Positions 1 to 7,766 of a stretch of DNA of 64,000 nucleotides are shown here, piece by piece; positions within the stretch are counted from its first letter, which is position 1, and each line of letters starts with the position of its first letter. Under the pieces are notes generated by a model, which did not search any database, had not been told where the DNA came from, and worked only from the letters and a program-made list of their open reading frames with translations. The DNA is taken from the NCBI RefSeq assembly GCF_029958905.1, contig NZ_CP124613.1, forward strand, positions 372,001 to 436,000, read 5' to 3'. Source of the DNA: Vibrio sp. YMD68 (lineage in GTDB: Bacteria > Pseudomonadota > Gammaproteobacteria > Enterobacterales > Vibrionaceae). A program made the position numbers and the translations under genes.

Positions 1-28
1 CTAAGTCAAGTAATGCTGGAATGCTCAT
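1..28 (-). CDS. Start of an unidentified gene, cut by the window edge
   Basis: Reading leftwards, an ATG at 28-26 opens a frame that stays open to the edge and encodes MSIPALLDL. A good ribosome binding site (AGGTG, six bases upstream) precedes it. It lies just downstream of the GNAT gene on the same strand, so it may be the third gene of that transcript. Nine residues are too few to name a family. I infer a real gene only from the ribosome binding site and the open frame. Confidence 0.35.
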
Positions 29-37
29 GTTATACAC

Positions 38-580
38 CTACCAATAAATTGGGTTATCAATTGCTTTTAAGCATGCGGGTTTGCCCGCTACTTTAGGGAT
101 GGTTTCGCCGACTAAAGATCGCGCGAGCCAACCGTCGGGATATGACAAGTCTCGCGGAGATTGAATCAAATCCTGGCTGATTGGGGCAAATCCTGTTTTC
201 GAGTAAAAGTTAATATCGCCATAAGTGATCACAACGGTGACGCCTTTTTCTTTTAACGTCTCTAGCCCGAACTGGATTAACCCTTGGCCAACACCCTGCC
301 CGTGACAATCGGTAGCAACCGCGACAGGTGCTAATAGAAAAATGTTTTCACCATTCGGAAAGGTCAGTCTTGAGAAGAAGATGCTGCCGACAATGCGTTC
401 ATTTTCATCTTGAGCGACAAAAGTGTATAGGTCTTCTTTGTTAGCGGGCAAAGTGAAAAAGTCTTCAGCTAGTTTCGCGATTAACGCACCTTCTTCTTTA
501 CCTTCTGAATCAGAAAATGTGTGATTGAATAGTGTACTAATTTCTTGAGTTTGTTCTGGTTTGTATAAAGCGTAGTTCAT
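38..580 (-). CDS. GNAT family N-acetyltransferase
   Basis: A 180-residue protein of the GNAT fold, predicted to move an acetyl group from acetyl-CoA to an amine on a small molecule or protein in the cytoplasm. The acetyl-CoA pyrophosphate loop is clear at about residues 92-105 (CHGQGVGQGLIQFG), after the usual beta-strand stretch FLLAPVAVAT. The length and the LAPVAV segment fit the YhbS-like branch, whose substrates are mostly unknown. It starts 10 bases after the MerR-methyltransferase gene and is probably co-transcribed with it, so the acetyltransferase may be the resistance or modification output of that regulator. The substrate cannot be told from sequence. Confidence 0.85.
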   Translation of the reverse strand: MNYALYKPEQTQEISTLFNHTFSDSEGKEEGALIAKLAEDFFTLPANKEDLYTFVAQDENERIVGSIFFSRLTFPNGENIFLLAPVAVATDCHGQGVGQGLIQFGLETLKEKGVTVVITYGDINFYSKTGFAPISQDLIQSPRDLSYPDGWLARSLVGETIPKVAGKPACLKAIDNPIYW

Positions 581-590
581 TTTTGTTTCT

Positions 591-1769
591 CTAGTTTGAA
601 CGTTTTAAAACAAAGTACTGATAGGTAAAGTCTTTTGCAGCCGTTCGTTCGTAAATTGAGATCTCTTTTTCAATATCTACTAACGCCTGGGACTCAGGCA
701 TAACTGGCTTTAATTCCTGAACTCTTTTTTTCAACGGAAACCAGTAGTTCTGCCATGCATCGACTTGTAATGAAAAGTGTTCTACTACGTCATAGCCTAG
801 CTTTTTGAATAAGGCCAGCCGCTTAGGTATTGATTGAATATCTGGGTAGTCTGCCTGCCAAAATTGTTTTGTCTCTTCATCAGGAAAGTCTGTGAGCCAG
901 ACTAAGTCACTTACCATGAGCACGCCATGCTCTTTTAACAGAGGCTTCCATTGTTTTAATGCGTTCTCCATCCCCATAATGTATACGCACCCTTCAGCCC
1001 AAATGGCATCAAAGCTCTTCGCCTGAAATGGGAGTTCTGTCATTGAGGCGAAAACAGGAGAAATTCGGTGGTTAAACTGTGCGTTTTGGATTTTTTCATT
1101 GAGCTGTTCGATAGCGATAGGCTCATTGTCCACTGCTGTAATATGTGCTGCACTGTTCTCTGCGAGTAATAATGTTGAGGTGCCAGTGCCACAACCAATT
1201 TCTAAAATATCGGTCATTGTCTCGGCCGCTATCAAAGACATTGCTTTTAAAGAGTCCTTCTGACTGCCGGGTCCCCAACGTTCTAACGTTTCAAAGACCG
1301 TCATAAAGTCTTTCATGTAGCTATCGTGCTCGTTCATGTCTTTTGACAACCACTTTAATCTGAGCGCTTCTTTGTCACTGTAGCCCTGGTTGTTTAACCA
1401 ATTGAGGTAAACGCTTGGCGCATTTTTATTCAACGAATTATGCAGTTCTCTTTGTGAGCGCTCGCCAAGTAACCCCAGTAGCAACTCACGAGCCTGTTCT
1501 TTTTTCTCGATGTCATCGTTCAGTTGAATTAACCGTTCTCGCAAGATGCGCTTGTCTAACTTTGCTTCTATACAGCATTGGCACTCTTTGAGCGTTAATC
1601 CTGCGCTTTGGAGTTGTTGAATAAGAAACAATTGCTGCATGTCACTTTCGTTGTAATAGCGATAGCCATTCTCTAGGCGGTGCCCATTAATCAACCCGAG
1701 TTTTTCGTAATAAAGCAATGTCGTGCGCGAGAGGCCCGCCTTCGTCGCTAATTCTGAAATTAAGTACAT
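591..1769 (-). CDS. MerR-type regulator fused to a SAM-dependent methyltransferase
   Basis: A 392-residue two-domain protein. Residues 1-70 form a MerR winged helix (SELATKAGLSRTTLLYYEKLGLI, then NGYRYYNESD), followed by a helical dimerisation stretch at about 75-110. From about residue 150 a class I methyltransferase domain begins, with SAM-binding motif I ILEIGCGTGT at 188-197 and an acidic strand end (ITAVDNEP). In MerR proteins the C-terminal part senses the effector, so here the methyltransferase may either bind the inducer or act on it. It is first in a leftward unit with the GNAT gene. A short inverted repeat lies just upstream. Domain calls are firm; the combined role is inference. 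Confidence 0.85.
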   Translation of the reverse strand: MYLISELATKAGLSRTTLLYYEKLGLINGHRLENGYRYYNESDMQQLFLIQQLQSAGLTLKECQCCIEAKLDKRILRERLIQLNDDIEKKEQARELLLGLLGERSQRELHNSLNKNAPSVYLNWLNNQGYSDKEALRLKWLSKDMNEHDSYMKDFMTVFETLERWGPGSQKDSLKAMSLIAAETMTDILEIGCGTGTSTLLLAENSAAHITAVDNEPIAIEQLNEKIQNAQFNHRISPVFASMTELPFQAKSFDAIWAEGCVYIMGMENALKQWKPLLKEHGVLMVSDLVWLTDFPDEETKQFWQADYPDIQSIPKRLALFKKLGYDVVEHFSLQVDAWQNYWFPLKKRVQELKPVMPESQALVDIEKEISIYERTAAKDFTYQYFVLKRSN

Positions 1770-1780
1770 GCCAAAGTTGA

Positions 1781-1799
1781 CCTATATGTTGTTAATAGG
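1781..1799 (-). promoter_or_regulatory. Possible MerR-type operator
   Basis: CCTAT and ATAGG form a 5-bp inverted repeat with nine bases between, 12 to 30 bases ahead of the MerR fusion start codon. MerR proteins bind dyads set between the -35 and -10 elements of their own promoters. No convincing -35 hexamer is visible, so this is a weak call. Confidence 0.25.
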
Positions 1800-2103
1800 C
1801 AGTCAGTATGAACTGTAGAGTAGTAGACAGGTCAAGTAGATGGGTGAGATTTTTTGCACGAATGTGAGGAGATGTAGATAGAGTGGCCAATAACCGAAGA
1901 GGTCGTTGTTTTTTTGTGAACCAACATGTTAAAGAAAAAGCGCTATGATAAACCGGCTTGGTGTGTTTGGAACGCTGTTACTGCCCATGGATCTTTGCTT
2001 TCTTCGTGCCAGATAGCACTCTAGGGAACTTGATTTGAATTCATTCATTGAATTGTACAATGCACCGATTGCATCCCAATGCTTGACAATGAAGGTTGAT
2101 ATT

Positions 2104-2127
2104 GACGGTTTCGACACTGAAACCGTC
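2104..2127 (-). terminator. Hairpin downstream of argO
   Basis: A perfect 9-bp stem, GACGGTTTC / GAAACCGTC, with a 6-base loop, sits 20 bases past the argO stop codon. There is no T-run on the minus strand, so it may be a processing or Rho-associated hairpin rather than an intrinsic terminator. Confidence 0.45.
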
Positions 2128-2146
2128 TGTGCTTTTGGGGCTTTAT

Positions 2147-2761
2147 CTAAGACAGAGATTGCATCAATTTCCAGGCGATAAACAACATGATAACGCCAAA
2201 CAAGAGGTCGATGATTCGCTGAACTTTTGGTCTATTTAGAATCGGGGCCATTTTAGCCGCTACCGTCGATAGACTGAAAAACCAGAAGAAAGAAGCCGCG
2301 ACAATCCCAAGTGCGAAGGGCAGACGGTCTGGTTGAGCGTAGCTTGCGCCAATGGAGCCGAGCACAACAAAGGTGTCTAAATAGACGTGTGGATTGAGCA
2401 AAGTGACGGCCAGTGTCGCCGAAATGACCATGGTTCGAGACATGACTTTCTGGTTGGCTTTGAATGCGTCACTATGAAATTTCCATGCTCTGTGCAGCGA
2501 ACTCAGCCCATAGAACGACAAAAACAAAACGCCAGCGCAAGTAATGACAGTCAGCGCGAGTGGCGAAGCGGTGAGTAACTTACTGCCACCAAATATTCCC
2601 GCAAAGACCAACAATGCATCACACATTGCACAGATAGCCGCAACAATTAGATGATGCTGCTTTTTAATTCCTTGATTCAATACAAAGGCATTTTGCGCAC
2701 CAATTGGGATAATCATTGCCGCGCCCATTCCAAATCCTTGTAGCCATACCCAAGTGCTCAT
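2147..2761 (-). CDS. argO: LysE-family amino acid exporter, ArgO-like (arginine exporter)
   Basis: A 204-residue inner-membrane protein with about six hydrophobic segments and the LysE/ArgO opening: a glycine-rich first helix followed by IPIGAQNAFVLNQGIKKQHH. That signature and the length match ArgO, which exports arginine and its toxic analogue canavanine. The divergent neighbour is an ArgP-like LysR regulator, and ArgP activates argO in E. coli, so gene order supports the call. The intergenic region is only 94 bp and should hold both promoters. Specificity for arginine rather than lysine is inferred from family and context. Confidence 0.87.
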   Translation of the reverse strand: MSTWVWLQGFGMGAAMIIPIGAQNAFVLNQGIKKQHHLIVAAICAMCDALLVFAGIFGGSKLLTASPLALTVITCAGVLFLSFYGLSSLHRAWKFHSDAFKANQKVMSRTMVISATLAVTLLNPHVYLDTFVVLGSIGASYAQPDRLPFALGIVAASFFWFFSLSTVAAKMAPILNRPKVQRIIDLLFGVIMLFIAWKLMQSLS

Positions 2762-2855
2762 GTTTTTATCCGTTATGTTTGATTTTTCGCTAGATTATGC
2801 GATAAACATAAATAAGTAACGCTAATTAAATTAATGCCTGATAAGGAGATCTAAT

Positions 2856-3758
2856 GTGAGTGTGGATTACAAGGCCGTTGCCGCTTTAGACGCGGTCATT
2901 TCGCTAGGCAGCTTTGATTTGGCGGCGCAGAAACTATTCATTACTCAATCGGCCATTTCACAACGAATTAAACAGCTTGAGCAAAACATGGCTCAGCCTC
3001 TGCTTATTCGTTCGGTGCCACCGAAACCGACAGAAGCAGGACAGCGATTGTTGGGGTTATATCAGCAAGTGAAGTTGCTTGAACAAGAGTGGTGGCCAGA
3101 CAAACGGTTATCAGTCACTGAGCTGAGTTTAGCCAGTAATCATGACAGCCTAGCACTGTGGTTGTTGCCTGCGCTGAGGTCGGTGCTGAGTGCCCATGAG
3201 ATCTCGCTCAATATCGTGATGGGGGATGAAAAACATACGCTAGAAAAGTTACGCAGCGGTGAGGTGTTAGCCGCGATCAGTGCTGAGGAAATGCCATTAA
3301 AAGGGTGCAGCAGTGACTATCTTGGGCAGATCAATTACCGTTGTGTCGCCAGCCCAGATTTTTACGAGCGATACTTCTTTAATGGCGTAACCAGTGAAGC
3401 TCTAAAAGCGGCACCTGCTGTTATCTTTGATCAATATGATGAGATGCATCATCGTTTTCTAGAAGCACACTTTGGTCTTAAAGAAGGGCAATGGCGCTAC
3501 CATACACTGCGATCCCCAGAAGCGTTTATTACGATGGCGGAATTGGACATTGGCTATGGAATGATTCCTGATTTAATGATCGAAGATAAACTAAAGAATG
3601 GCCATTTAGTGGATCTGTTGCCTAATCACGGCTTTGCCCGCGATCTTTATTGGCATCGTTGGGCATTAGAACAAGGAATCCTCGCCGAGGTGACTGACGC
3701 AGTACTAAACAAGGCTAGCTTTCTGCCTCAATGCCAAAAACCGAATGGGGTGTATTGA
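2856..3758 (+). CDS. argP: LysR-family regulator ArgP
   Basis: A 300-residue LysR protein. The N-terminal helix-turn-helix is at about residues 5-65 (AVISLGSFDLAAQKLFITQS followed by AISQRIKQLEQ), and the effector-binding domain fills the rest. The ArgP-type opening (YKAVAALDAVISLGSFDLAA) and its place divergent from argO identify it. ArgP senses lysine and arginine and drives argO when arginine is high. Translation starts at GTG 2856, seven bases after AAGGAG. The ATG two bases earlier is followed immediately by a stop, so it cannot be used. Confidence 0.88.
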   Translation: MSVDYKAVAALDAVISLGSFDLAAQKLFITQSAISQRIKQLEQNMAQPLLIRSVPPKPTEAGQRLLGLYQQVKLLEQEWWPDKRLSVTELSLASNHDSLALWLLPALRSVLSAHEISLNIVMGDEKHTLEKLRSGEVLAAISAEEMPLKGCSSDYLGQINYRCVASPDFYERYFFNGVTSEALKAAPAVIFDQYDEMHHRFLEAHFGLKEGQWRYHTLRSPEAFITMAELDIGYGMIPDLMIEDKLKNGHLVDLLPNHGFARDLYWHRWALEQGILAEVTDAVLNKASFLPQCQKPNGVY

Positions 3759-3920
3759 TCGTTGCCACTCGCTTGCTGAAATGATGGTTGGTTTAGTAGG
3801 CTCTCTAAACGATGGCTGATATGATTGGTCTTGTTATATTTTGGTCACGATATTCTGGAAGCAATGAAGCGGAAATAATCAGAGCAAAAGCAGTGAACGT
3901 GAATGACGCAAGGAGAACCT

Positions 3921-4628
3921 GTGCAGTACGTAACGATTAAAGAAGCGATTGTTGAGCAGATTGCATCCGGTATGCTCTCTCCAAGACAGAAACTACCTTC
4001 AGAGCGTAAGTTGGCGGAGTCGTTTGATACGACTCGTGTTACGTTGCGCGAAGCGTTGTCATTGCTAGAGTCAGAAGGCACGATCTATCGAGAAGATCGA
4101 CGAGGCTGGTTCATATCGCCGACGCCATTGCACTATGATCCGGCTCAAACGCTCAACTTTACCAATAGGGCATTGGCCCAGAATCGAGTTCCTAAAACAG
4201 AAGTCGTCGCGGCCAAAAGTATGCTGGCGAATAAACAGGCTTCGAGCTTACTCAATCTCGGCCCTTTCGCGAATGTTATCCGTGTTGATAGAGTGCGTTT
4301 TTTGGATCAGCGCCCAGTGGTGTATGTGACCCATTATATGTCCCCTGAGCGGTTTCCCAAATTACTAGAGCATGATTTTTCACTGTCGCTAACGGACATT
4401 TACCGAGAGCATTATGGTGTGATTTACCACAAAGCGCAGTATCGAATATCCAGCCGTTCCTTGGTTGGAGAAGTCGCGCAAGCATTACGTGCCACACCGG
4501 GCGCACCCGCTATGGTGGTTGAGCGAGTGAACTATCACGCAAATGGCGATCTGATTGATTGCAGTATTGAGTATTGGCGTCACGATGCCATCTGCATTTC
4601 GTCCGTCTCAGAGCTAACTCAGCTTTAG
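3921..4628 (+). CDS. GntR-family regulator with UTRA ligand domain
   Basis: A 235-residue HutC-type GntR repressor. The winged helix covers about residues 3-70 (LPSERKLAESFDTTRVTLRE is the recognition region), and a UTRA domain for a small effector covers about 85-230. I start it at GTG 3921 because AAGGAG lies five bases upstream. An in-frame ATG at 3903 has no ribosome binding site and would add only six residues. The style resembles regulators of phosphonate or sugar catabolism, but no target operon is beside it. The next gene is a MAPEG protein behind a terminator, so the regulon cannot be assigned. Confidence 0.8.
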   Translation: MQYVTIKEAIVEQIASGMLSPRQKLPSERKLAESFDTTRVTLREALSLLESEGTIYREDRRGWFISPTPLHYDPAQTLNFTNRALAQNRVPKTEVVAAKSMLANKQASSLLNLGPFANVIRVDRVRFLDQRPVVYVTHYMSPERFPKLLEHDFSLSLTDIYREHYGVIYHKAQYRISSRSLVGEVAQALRATPGAPAMVVERVNYHANGDLIDCSIEYWRHDAICISSVSELTQL

Positions 4629-4691
4629 ATCTCACTCAGATTTAGAGCTAATAAAGCGAGATTGGTTTCGTGCCGGTGGCTTATTAACCGC

Positions 4692-4720
4692 AAACCCTAA
4701 TATTTTTATTGGGGTTTTTT
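4692..4720 (+). terminator. Intrinsic terminator after the GntR gene
   Basis: AAACCCTAAT pairs with ATTGGGGTTT (one G-T wobble) across a short T-rich loop and runs into six Ts. It lies 64 bases after the GntR stop codon. Confidence 0.75.
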
Positions 4721-4801
4721 ATTGGTTTTTTTATTAGCGGCTAGACCATGAGACGGTATTGTCACCTACACTGTTAATTCTATAAAAAAGGAGAAACTCT
4801 C

Positions 4802-5188
4802 ATGATCACAGCGCTTTATGCGTCAGTTCTCGCCAGTTTAATGATTTGGCTATCCGTACAGGTAATCAAGCAGCGGCGGAGTAATAAAATTGCCTATGCT
4901 GATGGCGATGTAGAAGCACTTAAAATCGCTCGGAGTGCACACAGTAATGCGAGTGAATACATTCCGATCACATTAATCTTGATGGCATTGTTAGAGCATA
5001 ACGGCATAGGGCTATTGTGGATTCATGGGATAGGAAGCGTTTTTGTGATGGGTAGAGTGATGCACGCTCGCGCTATTTTGAGTAACACGTTACCGGGCAG
5101 AAAAACAGGAATGCTCATGACTTTTGCCACAATGGCGTTGTTGGTTGTATTGAATCTTCTCTACTTGCCAGTCGATCAGCTATGGTGA
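4802..5188 (+). CDS. MAPEG family membrane protein
   Basis: A 128-residue integral membrane protein with four predicted helices. The MAPEG hallmarks are present: a first helix followed by a basic segment (QVIKQRRSNKIAYADGD), then the ARSAHSNASEYIPITLILMA stretch, and a later RVMHARAI segment. MAPEG proteins are membrane-embedded glutathione transferases or peroxidases, and bacterial members are mostly uncharacterised. An AAGGAG-type site precedes the ATG. It appears to be a single-gene transcript between the GntR terminator and the sugar operon. Confidence 0.85.
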   Translation: MITALYASVLASLMIWLSVQVIKQRRSNKIAYADGDVEALKIARSAHSNASEYIPITLILMALLEHNGIGLLWIHGIGSVFVMGRVMHARAILSNTLPGRKTGMLMTFATMALLVVLNLLYLPVDQLW

Positions 5189-5250
5189 TTTCCATTGGCC
5201 GTCAATATGATTCACGCTAGCAATTCAATGTTCTAATGAATAATCCTTTT

Positions 5251-5273
5251 CGCCATGAAACTGTTTCATGGCG
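5251..5273. repeat. Perfect inverted repeat after the MAPEG gene
   Basis: CGCCATGAAA and TTTCATGGCG form a 10-bp perfect stem around a 3-base loop. It is about 60 bases past the MAPEG stop codon, with no T-run on the plus strand. It may be a weak terminator or an operator. Confidence 0.5.
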
Positions 5274-5311
5274 TCAAAGTAAACTGTAAGTACTCTCTAT
5301 ATTTATCAAAT

Positions 5312-5324
5312 TGCCAATTTGGCA
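5312..5324. promoter_or_regulatory. Operator-like palindrome before the beta-glucoside operon
   Basis: TGCCAA-T-TTGGCA is a perfect 6-bp dyad with a single central base. It lies 10 bases upstream of the CRP-like site. No regulator can be assigned. Confidence 0.3.
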
Positions 5325-5332
5325 CCCCACCC

Positions 5333-5352
5333 AATGTGATTAAAATCACGCA
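5333..5352 (+). promoter_or_regulatory. CRP (cAMP receptor protein) binding site
   Basis: TGTGATTAAAATCACG at 5335-5350 matches the CRP consensus TGTGA-N6-TCACA in nine of ten conserved bases, with flanking A residues. It is about 80 bp ahead of the LacI start codon, as expected for a catabolite-controlled sugar operon. Confidence 0.7.
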
Positions 5353-5382
5353 ACTGACCTCTAAAATCCTCAATACTCAATC

Positions 5383-5396
5383 TGTAAGCGGTTTCA
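5383..5396. promoter_or_regulatory. LacI-family operator
   Basis: TGTAAGCGGTTTCA is a 14-bp imperfect palindrome with central CG and outer TG/CA, the usual form of LacI/GalR operators. It sits 34 bp upstream of the LacI-type gene that heads the operon, so autoregulation is likely. Confidence 0.6.
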
Positions 5397-5430
5397 AGCG
5401 CCGCGCCCAGATTGAAAATTAGAGGTTCCA

Positions 5431-6438
5431 TTGGCAACGATAAAGCATGTATCTGAATACGCAGGTGTTTCACAAGCCACTGTATCTAGGGTCATTAACG
5501 GCACTAGCAGAGTCAGTCATGACAAGAAGCTAAAAGTAGAAAAAGCCATACAGCATTTGGGGTATCGCCCCAACTCAATTGCGCAAGCATTAGCATCAAG
5601 TCGTACCGGCAGCATTGGCATTATTGTTCCTGAGTTAGGTGGGCCTTTTTTCTCTGAAATTTTACACAATTTGGAAGGTAACTTTCGTCGCTTTGGCTAC
5701 CACGTTGTGGTCACCGCAGGATCAAATACCGAACAAGGACAGCAAGAGTCAGTTGAATTTTTATTAGGTCGTCGTGTCGATGCTATCGTCCTGCACGCTC
5801 AGCAGCTTACCGATGACTATATAATTTCTCTAGAAGAACAGGGTGTACCAATTGTATTGATAAACCGATTTATTCCAGAGATTTCGACTAGCTGTATAGA
5901 TGTTGATAACGAGCTTGGGGGCAAACTTGCGACTCAACATCTATTAAAAATGGGGCACCGCCAAATCGCTTGTATTACAGGGCCACTCGATAAGTCAGAT
6001 GCGCGGGGGCGTCTGCAAGGGTATCGAATCGCTCTGGAAGAAGCGGGTTTGCAATATAACGAAGCGTTGGTTTCTGAGGCGGGCTTTACGGAAGAAACAG
6101 GTGTCAGTGCAATGAAGAAATTACTTAAACGTGAATGTGAATTTACGGCGGTATTTGCTTCGAATGACCACATGGCATTTGGGGCGTACGAAGTGTTAAA
6201 AGGAGCAGGAAGGTCAGTGCCAAAGCAGGTATCACTGGTTGGCTTTGACAACATTCTTTTTGCTCGTTATCTCACTCCGGGGCTGACCACGATTAACTTC
6301 CCCATTGAACAGATGAGCGTAGAAGCCGTACAGCTCGCTATTCAAAAACTCAATAAAAATAAAAGAGACGTGAACTTCAAATTATCACCCAGGCTGGTGG
6401 TACGAAATTCGGTCAAGGACCTACTCAATACCCTATAA
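5431..6438 (+). CDS. LacI-family regulator of the beta-glucoside operon
   Basis: A 335-residue LacI/GalR repressor. The headpiece at residues 1-50 reads ATIKHVSEYAGVSQATVSRV, then the hinge helix region NSIAQALASSRTG. A periplasmic-binding-like effector domain follows, with GHRQIACITGP and FASNDHMAFGAYE as landmarks. The start is TTG 5431 behind AGAGGT; no ATG fits the family N-terminus. It is the first gene of the operon, 18 bases before the binding-protein gene. It probably represses the whole unit through the operator at 5383 and is released by a beta-glucoside or its breakdown product. The ligand is inference. Confidence 0.88.
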   Translation: MATIKHVSEYAGVSQATVSRVINGTSRVSHDKKLKVEKAIQHLGYRPNSIAQALASSRTGSIGIIVPELGGPFFSEILHNLEGNFRRFGYHVVVTAGSNTEQGQQESVEFLLGRRVDAIVLHAQQLTDDYIISLEEQGVPIVLINRFIPEISTSCIDVDNELGGKLATQHLLKMGHRQIACITGPLDKSDARGRLQGYRIALEEAGLQYNEALVSEAGFTEETGVSAMKKLLKRECEFTAVFASNDHMAFGAYEVLKGAGRSVPKQVSLVGFDNILFARYLTPGLTTINFPIEQMSVEAVQLAIQKLNKNKRDVNFKLSPRLVVRNSVKDLLNTL

Positions 6439-6456
6439 AAATATTAAGGATAACAC

Positions 6457-7701
6457 ATGAAATTTAAGACCTTAGCGCTTGCTAGTGCGGTTGCTCTTGG
6501 ACTTGCTGCTACCGCTCATGCCGCAGACAATCAAATTCGTTTCGATGGCTTTCCCGATTTTGATAGCAGCTTGAAAGTACTGCTGCCTGATTTTGAAAAG
6601 AAAACAGGCATCAAAGTGGATTACCTAATGAACAACCACGGTGATCACCACACTAAGCTGACGACTAACCTAGCAACAGGTTCTGGTGCGGGTGATGTCA
6701 TCGTTGTTGACGTTGAAAAAATCGGTCCATTTGTCGCGTCTGGTGGTCTTGTTAACCTGTCTGAAAAATATGGTGCCGATAAATTTGAAGAAAGTTTTGC
6801 ACCGTATGCCTGGGCGCAAGGTAAAGGCGCTGACGGCGGCATGTACGGTATCCCAGTGGATCTAGGCCCTGGTGTTATGTATTACCGTACCGATGTGTTT
6901 GAAAAAGCGGGTATTGATGTCGAAGAGGCAATCAAAGATTGGGATTCTTACATTGCAGCAGGTGTTAAGCTAAAAGAGCAAAACGTACAGCTTATCGCTT
7001 CAGCGGCGGATGTGGCTCAAGCCATTATCTTTACCACCGTCCCTGAGGGTGAAGGCCTTTACTTCGATAAAGACGGCAATCCGGTGGTCACTTCTGAGCG
7101 TTTCGTGCATGCCTTTGAAGTTGCTAAACAGATTCGTGATAAAGGCCTAGATGGTCGTATTCTGGCGTGGTCAAACGAATGGTACGAAGGCTTCCGTAAC
7201 GGTACGTTCGCAACACAACTTTCTGGGGCATGGTTGTTGGGTCACCTAAACAACTGGATTGCACCCGATACCGCAGGGAAATGGGGTGTAGAGAACCTTC
7301 CTGATGGTATTTACGGAAGCTGGGGTGGTTCATTCCTTTCAATTCCAACCCAAGCGTCAAACCAAGATGATGCGTGGAAACTGATTGAATACATGACGAC
7401 GGATCGTGACGTTCAACTTAAGAGCTTTGAAACGATTGCGGCCTTCCCATCGAACACAACAACCTACGATGACCCAATGTTTAAAGAAGGTGTTGAGTTC
7501 CTAGGTGGTCAACAAGCTCGTCTACTTTTTGCTGAAGTTGCTCAGAATATCAAGCCTGTACAACCAGCAAAAGGCGACCATGTTGCTCGTTCAATCATCT
7601 TAGAAAATGCGTTGATGGAAGTGCTGGATGAAGGAAAAGACATTAATGTCGCTCTTAGTGAAGCTGAGCGTTTAATTAAACGTCGTACACGTAATCTTTA
7701 A
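6457..7701 (+). CDS. ABC transporter sugar-binding protein (beta-glucoside type)
   Basis: A 414-residue periplasmic solute-binding protein of family 1 (MalE-like). The signal peptide is the first 22 residues, ending ATAHA before ADNQIRFDG. The mature chain has the usual two-lobe landmarks, for example VYDLMNNH-like contact loops and ATQLSGAWLLGHL. It is followed by two MalF/MalG-type permeases, a GH1 enzyme and an ATPase, so the ligand is most likely a beta-linked gluco-oligosaccharide such as cellobiose. AAGGA precedes the ATG. A strong hairpin follows the stop codon, which often lets binding proteins be made in excess over permeases. Confidence 0.88.
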   Translation: MKFKTLALASAVALGLAATAHAADNQIRFDGFPDFDSSLKVLLPDFEKKTGIKVDYLMNNHGDHHTKLTTNLATGSGAGDVIVVDVEKIGPFVASGGLVNLSEKYGADKFEESFAPYAWAQGKGADGGMYGIPVDLGPGVMYYRTDVFEKAGIDVEEAIKDWDSYIAAGVKLKEQNVQLIASAADVAQAIIFTTVPEGEGLYFDKDGNPVVTSERFVHAFEVAKQIRDKGLDGRILAWSNEWYEGFRNGTFATQLSGAWLLGHLNNWIAPDTAGKWGVENLPDGIYGSWGGSFLSIPTQASNQDDAWKLIEYMTTDRDVQLKSFETIAAFPSNTTTYDDPMFKEGVEFLGGQQARLLFAEVAQNIKPVQPAKGDHVARSIILENALMEVLDEGKDINVALSEAERLIKRRTRNL

Positions 7702-7721
7702 CCCATCATTTTAGTAAGTAG

Positions 7722-7751
7722 CCAAGAAGGTGTGTCAACGCACCTTCTTGG
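7722..7751 (+). promoter_or_regulatory. Intercistronic hairpin after the binding-protein gene
   Basis: CCAAGAAGGTG and CACCTTCTTGG form a perfect 11-bp stem with an 8-base loop between the binding-protein and first permease genes. There is no T-run. Such hairpins protect the 3' end of the upstream message and raise binding-protein levels relative to the permeases. Confidence 0.65.
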
Positions 7752-7766
7752 TAAGAGGTCGTTACT

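Larger units (their letters stand above)
1770..2146. other. 377-bp stretch without a supported gene
   Basis: This gap separates two leftward units. It holds the presumed promoter of the MerR fusion and the hairpin behind argO. A 62-codon GTG-initiated frame on the minus strand (1929-2117) begins inside that hairpin, lacks a ribosome binding site and resembles nothing I know. I do not call it a gene. Confidence 0.5.

Noticed and set aside
1929..2117. 62-codon GTG frame on the minus strand
   Set aside because: It starts inside the hairpin behind argO, lacks a ribosome binding site and resembles no family I know.
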